Source: Burkholderiaceae bacterium
GTDB lineage: Bacteria; Pseudomonadota; Gammaproteobacteria; Burkholderiales; Burkholderiaceae_C
NCBI GenBank assembly: GCA_031276435.1
Contig: JAISNB010000154.1
Coordinates: forward strand, 1-6,100
Direction: 5' to 3'
DNA length: 6,100 bases
Shown here in pieces: positions 1 through 5,579 of the stretch. The stretch's first letter is position 1; every line of letters starts with the position of its first letter. Below the pieces are notes generated by a model. That model did no database searches, was not told the DNA's origin, and saw only the letters and a list, made by a program, of their open reading frames with translations. Made by a program: the position numbers and the translations under genes.

Positions 1-213
1 GGCATCATCGCCCACCTGCTGGATGTGCAGCGCCTGCAAGCCCTTGGGTCCCTGGACGAGTTCAAAGCGCACGCGCGCGCCTTCCTTGAGGGTTTTGAAC
101 CCATCCATCTCGATGGACAGGAAATGCGCGAACGCATCCGGGCCGCCGCCATCCGGCTCGATGAAGCCGAAACCCTTGAGGTCGTTGAACCACTTGACTT
201 TGCCTTGTGGCAT
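1..213 (-). CDS. cspD: CspD-like cold-shock-domain protein, partial (C-terminus beyond left edge)
   Basis: Single-stranded nucleic-acid-binding beta-barrel protein of the cold-shock family. Reading the minus strand from the ATG at 213-211 gives 71 codons without a stop before the window edge, beginning MPQGKVKWFNDLKGFGFIEP. RNP1 is KGFGFI (residues 13-18) and RNP2 is the AFAHF stretch (27-31), followed by MDGFKTLKEG and VQGPKG. As recalled, E. coli CspD (74 aa) has GGGEDIFAHY and MDGYRTLKAG at the same places with no gap, so nearly the whole protein is present. The start is fixed by a good Shine-Dalgarno (AGGAG, 224-220) six bases upstream. It diverges from clpS-clpA, the arrangement E. coli has for cspD; there CspD inhibits replication in stationary phase. 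Family membership is certain. The CspD rather than CspA assignment is inferred from sequence and neighbours, and the inhibitory role is not shown here. Confidence 0.88.
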   Translation of the reverse strand, partial: MPQGKVKWFNDLKGFGFIEPDGGGPDAFAHFLSIEMDGFKTLKEGARVRFELVQGPKGLQALHIQQVGDDA

Positions 214-287
214 GTTTGTCTCCTTTTTGACTGTACTCTGTATGGATGTTCCACGGGCACTTTTTTGATTGCGCGCCAGCAGCGCCA

Positions 288-317
288 ACTATCCCGCCAT
301 CGCAAGCGAATTGTCAA
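288..317 (-). promoter_or_regulatory. Candidate sigma-70 promoter for the cspD-like gene
   Basis: On the minus strand a consensus -35 TTGACA (317-312) is followed after 18 bases by GATAGT (293-288), which matches 4 of 6 bases of the TATAAT -10 box. Transcription would start near 281, giving a leader of about 67 nt to the ATG at 213. The -35 box lies inside the palindrome AATTG-T-CAATT (309-319), which could be an operator. Sequence match only; no start-site data. Confidence 0.5.
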
Positions 318-319
318 TT
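309..319. promoter_or_regulatory. Operator-like palindrome over the cspD -35 box
   Basis: AATTG-T-CAATT is a perfect 5+5 inverted repeat around a single base. It covers the TTGACA -35 box of the candidate cspD promoter and sits in the divergent cspD/clpS intergenic region. It may simply be a by-product of the -35 sequence; which protein would bind it is unknown. Confidence 0.3.
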
Positions 320-440
320 GGTGAAATACACCATGCGTTGCTGGCCGGGCGCGGGTGCAATGTGTCATTTGCTGGCGCAGGCGTCCGTTGCGCCGCGCCG
401 ACAAACCCGCTCATCCGGCGCGAAATGCCGCGCGCATCGA

Positions 441-446
441 TAGAAT
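441..446 (+). promoter_or_regulatory. Possible -10 box just ahead of clpS
   Basis: TAGAAT (5 of 6 to TATAAT) lies 7 bases before the preferred clpS ATG at 454, so initiation from it would start at or next to the A of that ATG. No acceptable -35 is seen 16-18 bases upstream (GCGCGA at 418-423). The same TAGAATGG string occurs ahead of tRNA-Pro at 5195. Weak evidence, kept because it bears on the clpS start. Confidence 0.3.
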
Positions 447-453
447 GGATTTC

Positions 454-816
454 ATGGTCAAAACCCCACCCAAACGACCGCCATTGGCACCGCGGCCAGC
501 GCGCGAGCAGCCTGGCGGTGGCGACAGCGTTGTGCTGGAGCGACGTCCGCAAAAGCTCAAGCCGCCGCAGATGTACCAGGTTGTCATGCTCAACGACGAC
601 TACACACCCATGGAGTTCGTGGTGATGGTCATCCAGGAATTTTTTGGCAAGGATCGCGACTCGGCCACCCGGATCATGCTCAGGATCCACCTCGACGGCA
701 AAAGCATCTGCGGCGTCTATCCGCGCGACATCGCGGCCACCAAGGTCGATCAGGTTCTGGCCGCCGCCCGCGAGGCGGGACACCCCCTGCAATGTGTCAG
801 CGAACCTGCTGAATGA
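454..816 (+). CDS. clpS: ATP-dependent Clp protease adaptor ClpS
   Basis: Cytosolic N-recognin: it binds proteins with bulky hydrophobic N-terminal residues and delivers them to ClpA-ClpP. From the ATG at 454 the protein is 120 aa (E. coli, 106 aa). Residues 1-37 are a Pro/Arg-rich flexible tail (MVKTPPKRPP...) and the globular domain begins at KPPQMYQVV. The N-degron pocket residues are all present: N47, D48, D49 in LNDDYTPMEF, gatekeeper M53, and H79 in RIHLDGK (E. coli N34, D35, D36, M40, H66 as I recall them). The C-terminus GHPLQC is typical. An in-frame ATG at 445 would add three residues. I prefer 454 because an MxKTP-like beginning is usual in relatives, though neither start has a good Shine-Dalgarno. 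clpA follows after 136 nt on the same strand, its direct partner. Function is very secure; the start is less so. Confidence 0.95.
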   Translation: MVKTPPKRPPLAPRPAREQPGGGDSVVLERRPQKLKPPQMYQVVMLNDDYTPMEFVVMVIQEFFGKDRDSATRIMLRIHLDGKSICGVYPRDIAATKVDQVLAAAREAGHPLQCVSEPAE

Positions 817-877
817 ACCCGTTTATGGCTTTTGACGCACACTTGACCCCGGAAATACGTACACTGTTTCAAAGCAA

Positions 878-938
878 GCGCCTGCCAGCGCCGTGCAAGA
901 GACCTCTTGCGCGGCACGCGCCGCAGGCACCCAGGCGC
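878..938 (+). promoter_or_regulatory. Nested hairpin in the clpS-clpA spacer, ending at the clpA Shine-Dalgarno
   Basis: An inner stem pairs 890-900 (GCCGTGCAAGA) with 905-915 (TCTTGCGCGGC): 11 bp with one G-U pair and a GACC tetraloop. An outer 7-bp stem pairs GCGCCTG (878-884) with CAGGCGC (932-938). The outer stem ends one base before the AAAGGA Shine-Dalgarno (939-944) of clpA. No T-run follows, so this is not a standard intrinsic terminator. It could affect ribosome access, message processing or the ClpS:ClpA ratio. Base pairing is seen directly; the role is inferred. Confidence 0.45.
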
Positions 939-952
939 AAAGGAATGTTCAC

Positions 953-3310
953 ATGATTGCCCAGGAATTGGAAGTCAGCCTTCACATGGCCTTTGTAGAG
1001 GCCCGCCAGCAGCGCCACGAGTTCATCACCGTGGAGCATCTGCTGCTCGCGCTGCTGGACAACCCGAGCGCCGCCGACGTGCTTGGCGCCTGCGCGGCCA
1101 ACATCGAGGACTTGCGCGCAGCGCTGACCAACTTCATCAAGGACAACACCCCGCAGGTGGCTGGCACCGACGAGGTTGACACACAACCCACGCTCGGTTT
1201 CCAGCGTGTCATCCAGCGCGCCATCATGCACGTGCAATCCACGGGCAATGGCAAGAAAGAAGTCAACGGCGCCAACGTGCTGGTCGCCATCTTTGGCGAG
1301 AAAGACTCGCACGCCGTGTATTACCTGCACCAGCAGGGCGTCACGCGGCTGGACGTGGTCAACTACATTGCCCACGGCATCAAGAAAACCGACCCGCCCG
1401 AAGCGCCCAAGCCGGGCGAGTCCGCGCCCAGCGCCGAAAGCGAAGAGGCCAGCGGCAGCGGTGGCGGCGGCAATGGTGGCGGCGAGCGCGGCGAAAAAGC
1501 CTCGCCGCTGGAGCAGTACACCATCAACCTCAACCAGTTGGCCCGGGACGGCAAGATCGATCCGCTGATTGGCCGCGAGTACGAGGTCGAGCGCACCATC
1601 CAGATCCTGTGCCGCAGGCGCAAAAACAACCCGCTGCTGGTGGGCGAGGCGGGCGTTGGCAAAACCGCCATTGCCGAAGGACTGGCCTGGCGCGTCACCG
1701 AAAAAAACGTGCCCGAAGTGTTGCAGGACGCCGTGGTCTACGCGCTTGACATGGGCGCGCTGCTGGCTGGCACCAAATACCGGGGCGACTTCGAGCAGCG
1801 CCTCAAGGGCGTCATCAAGAACCTGAAGGACAAGCCCCACGCGGTGCTGTTCATCGACGAAATCCACACACTGATTGGCGCGGGCGCGGCCTCTGGCGGC
1901 ACGCTCGACGCGTCCAACCTGCTCAAACCGGCGCTCTCCAGCGGCCAGCTCAAATGCATTGGCGCGACCACCTTCACCGAATACCGCGGCATCTTTGAAA
2001 AAGACGCGGCGCTGTCGCGGCGCTTCCAGAAAATAGACGTGGTTGAACCCACGGTGGCCGAAACCGTGGAAATCCTCAAGGGCCTCAAAAGCCGTTTTGA
2101 AGAACACCACAGCGTCAAATACGCCGTGGCGGCGCTCAAGGCCGCCGCCGAGCTGAGCGCCAAATACATCAACGACCGGCACCTGCCCGACAAGGCCATC
2201 GACGTCATCGACGAAGCGGGCGCGGCGCAGCGCATCATCACGGCATCCAAGCGCAAGAAAACCATTGGCAAGCACGAGATCGAGGACATCATCGCCAAAA
2301 TCGCGCGCATCCCGCCAGCCAGCCTCTCCAGCGACGACCGCAGCAAACTGCAAACGCTTGAGCGCGACCTCAAATCCGTGGTGTTTGGCCAGGACAAGGC
2401 GCTGGAAGTGCTGGCCTCGGCCATCAAAATGGCGCGCTCTGGCCTGGGCAAGGGCGACAAACCCATCGGCTCCTTCCTCTTCAGCGGCCCCACCGGCGTT
2501 GGCAAGACCGAGGCCGCGCGCCAGCTTGCCTACGTCATGGGCGTGGAACTGCTGCGCTTTGACATGAGCGAATACATGGAGCGCCACGCCGTCAGTCGCC
2601 TCATTGGCGCGCCACCGGGCTACGTGGGCTTTGACCAGGGCGGCCTGCTCACCGAGGCCATCACCAAAAAACCGCACTGCGTGCTGCTGCTCGACGAAAT
2701 CGAAAAAGCGCACCCGGACATCTTCAACGTGCTGCTGCAAGTCATGGATCACGGCACGCTGACCGACAACAACGGGCGCAAGGCCGACTTTCGCAACGTC
2801 ATCATCATCATGACGACCAACGCGGGCGCCGAAACCATGAACAAGGCGACCATCGGCTTTACCAACGCGCGCGCCGCCGGTGACGAAATGGGCGACATCA
2901 AGCGCCTGTTCACGCCCGAATTCCGCAACCGGCTCGACGCCATCGTCAGCTTCAAACCGCTCGACCAGCAAATCATCCTGCGCGTGGTCGACAAATTCCT
3001 GCTGCAACTCGAACAGCAACTGGCCGAGAAAAAAGTCGACGTCACCTTCACCGACAAACTGCGCAAACACCTGGCGCAAAAGGGCTTCGATCCGCTCATG
3101 GGCGCGCGCCCCATGCAGCGCCTGATCCAGGACACCATCCGCAAGGCGCTGGCCGACGAACTGCTCTTTGGCCGCCTGACCGAAGGCGGCCGCCTGAGCG
3201 TCGACCTGGACGCCAGCGACCAGGTCTTGCTCGACATCACGCCCCTGAGCAAAAAAGAGCGGCGCGGCGCGGAACCGGCTGAACCCGAAGAAAAAGTCAC
3301 CGCCGACTAA
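953..3310 (+). CDS. clpA: ATP-dependent Clp protease ATP-binding subunit ClpA
   Basis: Hexameric AAA+ unfoldase that unfolds substrates and threads them into ClpP. The protein is 785 aa (E. coli, 758). Residues 1-145 are the Clp N-domain that binds ClpS (MIAQELEVSLHMAF...). Residues 146-183 form a Pro/Ser/Gly-rich linker. The D1 ATPase has Walker A GEAGVGKT (231-238) and Walker B VLFIDE (298-303). The D2 ATPase has Walker A GPTGVGKT (512-519), Walker B VLLLDE (577-582) and sensor-2 GAR (717-719). The ClpP-docking loop is IGF (634-636), which separates it from ClpB, as does the lack of a ClpB-type middle domain. The ATG at 953 has AAAGGA at 939-944, 8 bases upstream; an earlier in-frame ATG at 893 lies inside the leader hairpin and would add 20 non-conserved residues. 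It follows clpS. The 38-residue linker is longer and more Gly-rich than in E. coli. Identity is essentially certain. Confidence 0.98.
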   Translation: MIAQELEVSLHMAFVEARQQRHEFITVEHLLLALLDNPSAADVLGACAANIEDLRAALTNFIKDNTPQVAGTDEVDTQPTLGFQRVIQRAIMHVQSTGNGKKEVNGANVLVAIFGEKDSHAVYYLHQQGVTRLDVVNYIAHGIKKTDPPEAPKPGESAPSAESEEASGSGGGGNGGGERGEKASPLEQYTINLNQLARDGKIDPLIGREYEVERTIQILCRRRKNNPLLVGEAGVGKTAIAEGLAWRVTEKNVPEVLQDAVVYALDMGALLAGTKYRGDFEQRLKGVIKNLKDKPHAVLFIDEIHTLIGAGAASGGTLDASNLLKPALSSGQLKCIGATTFTEYRGIFEKDAALSRRFQKIDVVEPTVAETVEILKGLKSRFEEHHSVKYAVAALKAAAELSAKYINDRHLPDKAIDVIDEAGAAQRIITASKRKKTIGKHEIEDIIAKIARIPPASLSSDDRSKLQTLERDLKSVVFGQDKALEVLASAIKMARSGLGKGDKPIGSFLFSGPTGVGKTEAARQLAYVMGVELLRFDMSEYMERHAVSRLIGAPPGYVGFDQGGLLTEAITKKPHCVLLLDEIEKAHPDIFNVLLQVMDHGTLTDNNGRKADFRNVIIIMTTNAGAETMNKATIGFTNARAAGDEMGDIKRLFTPEFRNRLDAIVSFKPLDQQIILRVVDKFLLQLEQQLAEKKVDVTFTDKLRKHLAQKGFDPLMGARPMQRLIQDTIRKALADELLFGRLTEGGRLSVDLDASDQVLLDITPLSKKERRGAEPAEPEEKVTAD

Positions 3311-3327
3311 AACCCACCCCAGGCGCC

Positions 3328-3373
3328 GCGCGCGCGTGACCCGATGAGAGGAGGGCAGCAAACACGCGCGCGC
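3328..3373. other. Alternating-GC stem-loop after clpA
   Basis: GCGCGCGCGTG (3328-3338) pairs perfectly with CACGCGCGCGC (3363-3373): 11 bp with a 24-nt purine-rich loop containing GAGGAGG. It begins 18 nt past the clpA stop. No T-run follows, so a Rho-independent terminator is unlikely. It may act as a 3' stability element, or as a Z-DNA-prone tract because of the alternating CG. Part of the match is expected by chance in CG-rich sequence. Confidence 0.35.
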
Positions 3374-3522
3374 CGCCCAATGTGACTGCCACCCGCCGCG
3401 CGCCTTGCGCCCTGACCGGCCAGCGGCGCGGCATACTTGGGGCCAGCATCCCGAGAGACAGGCTTGGCCTTCGCACCCGCGCAGCCTGCGTCTTTTCACA
3501 ACCCGCGCAATTTTCTGGACAC

Positions 3523-4956
3523 ATGCACACCTTCCTCTGGCACGACTACGAAACCTTTGGCGTCAACCCGCGCCGCGACCAGCCCGCGCAATTTGCCGGC
3601 ATCCGCACCGACGCCGACCTCAACGAAACAGGCCAGCCCGCCATCCTGTATTGCCAGCCCGCCACCGACGCGCTGCCCGAACCCGAAGCCTGCCTGCTCA
3701 CCGGCATCACCCCGCAGCAATGCGCCGCCCAGGGCCTGCCAGAGCACCTGTTCGCCGACAAAATCAACACCCTGCTGGCCGCGCCCGACACCATTGGCGT
3801 GGGCTACAACTCCATCCGCTTCGACGACGAAGTCACGCGCCACCTGCTCTGGCGCAACCTGCGCGATGCCTACGCGCGCGAATGGCAAAACGGCTGTGGC
3901 CGCTGGGACCTGCTCGACGTCGTGCGCTGCGCTTGGGCGCTGCGGCCCGAAGGCATCGAATGGCCCACGGACGACGCGGGCCAACCCAGCTTCAAACTGG
4001 AAAAACTCAGCGCCGCCAACGGCCTGCGCCACGAAAACGCGCACGACGCACTCTCTGACGTGCGCGCCACCATCGCCCTGGCGCGCCTGATCCGCCAGCA
4101 CAACGCGCGCCTGTTCGACTTCTGCCTGGCCCTGCACAAAAAAGACCGCGTCGCGCAAGAAATCGGCCTGCCCGCCACACTGGCTAGCGCCCGGCCCTTT
4201 TTGCACATCAGTGGGCGCTTTCCCGCCAGCCGGGGCTGCCTGGCCGTCATGTGGCCGCTGGCCATGCACCCCGTCAACAAAAACGAACTGCTGGCCTGGG
4301 ACCTGGCCGCCGACCCCACCGAACTGGCCGACCTCAAACCCGAACAAGTGCGCCAGCGCCTGTTCACACCCGCAGCCGAACTGCCCGAAGGCCTGCAACG
4401 CCTGCCCATCAAAGGCGTGCACCTCAACAAATCGCCCATCGTCATCAGCAACCTCAAGACACTGCGCCCGCAAAGAGCCGAACAATGGGGAATCGACCTG
4501 GCCGCCTGCGCGCAAAACGCCCAAAAACTGCGCGCCCTGCCCGACCTGAGCGCCCTGTGGCCCGAAGTCTATGCGCGCCCCGCGCCCGCCATGGACACCG
4601 ACGTGGACCAGGACCTCTACGGCGGCTTCCTGGACAAAGCCGACCGCCGCCGCCTAGACCACTTGCTGCGCCTCTCGCCCGCCGAGCTTGCCCTGGAGCG
4701 CACCGGCTTCGACGACGAACGCCTGCCCGAACTGCTGTTCAGATACCGCGCGCGCAACTTCCCCGAAACACTGACGCCCGAAGAAAACGCGCGCTGGCAA
4801 CAACACCGCAGCGCCCGCCTACTCGAAGGCCAGGGCGGCACGCAAACACTGCCCGCCTGGTTTGACCGCATCGACGCCCTGGCCGAAACCGCCGACGAAC
4901 GCGGCCAGGCCATCCTGGCGGCGCTGTACGACTGGGGCGAGCAACTGGCGCCATAA
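3523..4956 (+). CDS. sbcB: Exodeoxyribonuclease I (ExoI)
   Basis: Processive 3'-5' single-strand DNA exonuclease used in recombination and methyl-directed mismatch repair, recruited through the SSB C-terminal tail in E. coli. The protein is 477 aa (E. coli, 475). It opens with the exonuclease motif HDYETFG. All DEDDh catalytic residues are present: D8, E10, D101 (in RFDDEVTRH), H174 and D179 (in NAHDALSD). They sit at a constant offset of 7 from the E. coli residues as I recall them. An SH3-like region (about 200-350; SGRFPASRG, KGVHLNKSPI, LRPQRAEQWGID) and the helical C-terminal domain (YGGFLDKADRR, LLFRYRARNFPETL) follow, so the gene is full length. The ATG at 3523 begins the conserved TFLWHDYETFG block directly. 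The frame stays open upstream to a GTG at 3382, but those 47 residues look like translated spacer. No clear Shine-Dalgarno precedes 3523. It lies 212 nt after clpA, so it is probably transcribed separately or by read-through. Confidence 0.96.
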   Translation: MHTFLWHDYETFGVNPRRDQPAQFAGIRTDADLNETGQPAILYCQPATDALPEPEACLLTGITPQQCAAQGLPEHLFADKINTLLAAPDTIGVGYNSIRFDDEVTRHLLWRNLRDAYAREWQNGCGRWDLLDVVRCAWALRPEGIEWPTDDAGQPSFKLEKLSAANGLRHENAHDALSDVRATIALARLIRQHNARLFDFCLALHKKDRVAQEIGLPATLASARPFLHISGRFPASRGCLAVMWPLAMHPVNKNELLAWDLAADPTELADLKPEQVRQRLFTPAAELPEGLQRLPIKGVHLNKSPIVISNLKTLRPQRAEQWGIDLAACAQNAQKLRALPDLSALWPEVYARPAPAMDTDVDQDLYGGFLDKADRRRLDHLLRLSPAELALERTGFDDERLPELLFRYRARNFPETLTPEENARWQQHRSARLLEGQGGTQTLPAWFDRIDALAETADERGQAILAALYDWGEQLAP

Positions 4957-4968
4957 GGAGCCTCTGCT

Positions 4969-4995
4969 TGCGCGCGCTTTCTGAAACCGCGCGCG
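4969..4995. other. GC-rich hairpin 13 nt past the sbcB stop
   Basis: GCGCGCG (4970-4976) pairs with CGCGCGC (4988-4994). A T-G pair closes the base (4969-4995), one C-C mismatch follows the main stem, then TTT/AAA pairs close on a CTG loop. There is no T-run after it, so termination by the classical intrinsic mechanism is doubtful. It resembles the alternating-GC hairpin 18 nt after clpA. Confidence 0.4.
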
Positions 4996-5194
4996 CCCTC
5001 CCACGCCTTCCCGGCGCGCGCCACGACGGCGCTGCCAGAGACACCTTGCACGCCTCGTCCCGCAAAACGCGCCTGCGCGACGTTTGTAACCGGAAAAACA
5101 GCCGCCCCAACCCGCAACGCTCCTTTTTTGATAGCAACAAAGCCGCCCTCCACCACCGCAAAGCGTGACAAGCGCGGATGGCAACCCATGCGGT

Positions 5195-5200
5195 TAGAAT
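5195..5200 (+). promoter_or_regulatory. Candidate -10 box for the tRNA-Pro / tRNA-Arg pair
   Basis: TAGAAT lies 10 bases before the first base of tRNA-Pro, a position that would give a very short 5' leader. The nearest -35-like string, GTGACA (5165-5170), is 24 bases upstream, too far for a standard promoter, and the bases at normal spacing (GCGCGG, 5172-5177) do not match. Moderate at best. Confidence 0.35.
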
Positions 5201-5210
5201 GGCACCCAGT

Positions 5211-5287
5211 CGGAGCGTAGCGCAGCCTGGTAGCGCATCTGCTTTGGGAGCAGAGGGTCGCGAGTTCGAATCCCGCCGCTCCGACCA
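5211..5287 (+). tRNA. tRNA-Pro (anticodon UGG)
   Basis: A 77-nt cloverleaf with encoded CCA. The acceptor CGGAGCG pairs with CGCTCCG, the discriminator is A, and the D stem is GCGC/GCGC. The anticodon stem is TCTGC/GCAGA around the loop TTTGGGA, giving anticodon TGG (UGG). The T loop is TTCGAAT. The T stem GCGAG/CCCGC has an A-C mismatch at standard positions 52-62; the other four pairs are good. The UGG anticodon decodes most or all proline codons by wobble. It is followed after 84 nt by tRNA-Arg on the same strand, probably in one transcript. Confidence 0.97.
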
Positions 5288-5300
5288 CCTGACACACACC

Positions 5301-5347
5301 GCCAGCCAGCGCGGCGTGCGGCGCATCAATCGCAACCGTGGGCTGGC
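5301..5347 (+). other. Stem-loop in the tRNA-Pro / tRNA-Arg spacer
   Basis: GCCAGCC (5301-5307) and GGCTGGC (5341-5347) form a perfect 7-bp stem with a 33-nt loop, bordered by CACACAC runs on both sides. If the two tRNAs are cotranscribed, this could present a processing site. Pairing is seen; function is unproven. Confidence 0.3.
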
Positions 5348-5371
5348 AGCACACACACTTGCAGCATCCAA

Positions 5372-5448
5372 CTGCCCGTAGCTCAGCTGGATAGAGCAAC
5401 GGCCTTCTAAGCCGTAGGTCGGGGGTTCGAACCCCTCCGGGCAGGCCA
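5372..5448 (+). tRNA. tRNA-Arg (anticodon UCU)
   Basis: A 77-nt cloverleaf with encoded CCA. The acceptor CTGCCCG pairs with CGGGCAG, the discriminator is G, and the D stem is GCTC/GAGC. The anticodon stem is ACGGC/GCCGT around the loop CTTCTAA, giving anticodon TCT (UCU), which reads AGA/AGG. The T stem is GGGGG/CCCTC with one G-U pair, around TTCGAAC. Arg and Pro tRNAs are also clustered in E. coli (argX-hisR-leuT-proM), but no tRNA-His or tRNA-Leu follows here. No terminator is visible downstream. The 3' side opens onto repeat-rich, gene-free sequence. Confidence 0.97.
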
Positions 5449-5502
5449 GGCGCAATCCATCTTTCCTGCCACGTTTCCGATTGGGGATTGGGCCGCTCCG
5501 GT

Positions 5503-5515
5503 GTCATTGCAAGCG
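5503..5515 (+). repeat. Degenerate copy of the GTCATTGCGAG repeat
   Basis: GTCATTGCAAGCG shares its first eight bases and the following AG with GTCATTGCGAGGA at 5553-5565, in direct orientation 50 bases upstream. It lacks the hairpin seen in the full copy and may be a decayed copy or a chance match. Confidence 0.35.
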
Positions 5516-5551
5516 TATGTCCCGCTATTGCAACCCCGCAACCCACCTCGT

Positions 5552-5579
5552 CGTCATTGCGAGGACCGCAGCGATGCGG
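5552..5579 (+). repeat. Intergenic repeat of the CGTCATTGCGAGG type, copy 1
   Basis: CGTCATTGCGAGG (5552-5564) is followed by a perfect 5-bp hairpin, CCGCA / TGCGG (5566-5570, 5575-5579), on a GCGA tetraloop. This layout, a conserved TCATTGCGAG core followed by a variable short palindrome, is common among interspersed repeats of many bacterial genomes. The second copy at 5998-6010 is on the opposite strand with a different hairpin sequence. Confidence 0.65.

Larger units (their letters stand above)
4957..5210. other. Non-coding spacer between sbcB and tRNA-Pro
   Basis: No gene is supported in these 254 bases. They contain a hairpin just past the sbcB stop (4969-4995), a perfect palindrome GGCGCGCGCC (5013-5022), a T-run CCTTTTTTGATAGC near 5122-5135 with no stem directly before it, and a candidate -10 box for the tRNAs at 5195-5200. 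Short open frames here read as arginine/alanine-rich translated spacer. Confidence 0.6.

Noticed and set aside
832..865. Separate clpA promoter in the clpS-clpA spacer (TTGACG 832, TTGACC 843, TACGTA 856, TACACT 860)
   Set aside because: The -35-like strings are good, but every pairing with a -10 has wrong spacing (11 or 22) or a poor -10 (TACGTA at 18). Possible, not supportable.
1440..1500. Possible frameshift or insertion at the GGC-rich stretch in clpA
   Set aside because: The frame continues into the conserved D1 domain without interruption; it reads as a genuine glycine-rich linker.
869..3499. Minus-strand open frame of 876 codons antisense to clpA
   Set aside because: It mirrors clpA over its whole length. 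GC-rich codon use removes stops from this antisense frame; the product is Val/Phe/Gly/Ala/Asp-rich with no domain I recognise. The sense strand has every ClpA motif.
3496..4524. Minus-strand open frame of 342 codons antisense to sbcB
   Set aside because: Same antisense effect; the plus strand has the full ExoI catalytic set in order.
5122..5135. Intrinsic terminator at the T-run CCTTTTTTGATAGC after sbcB
   Set aside because: No stable stem lies directly before the T-run. A similar TTTTTTGATTGC at 261-272 suggests a recurring short string rather than a terminator.
5178..5381. Plus-strand 67-codon frame over tRNA-Pro
   Set aside because: The core SVAQPGSASALGAEGREFES is the sense-strand translation of the tRNA itself, a familiar spurious protein.
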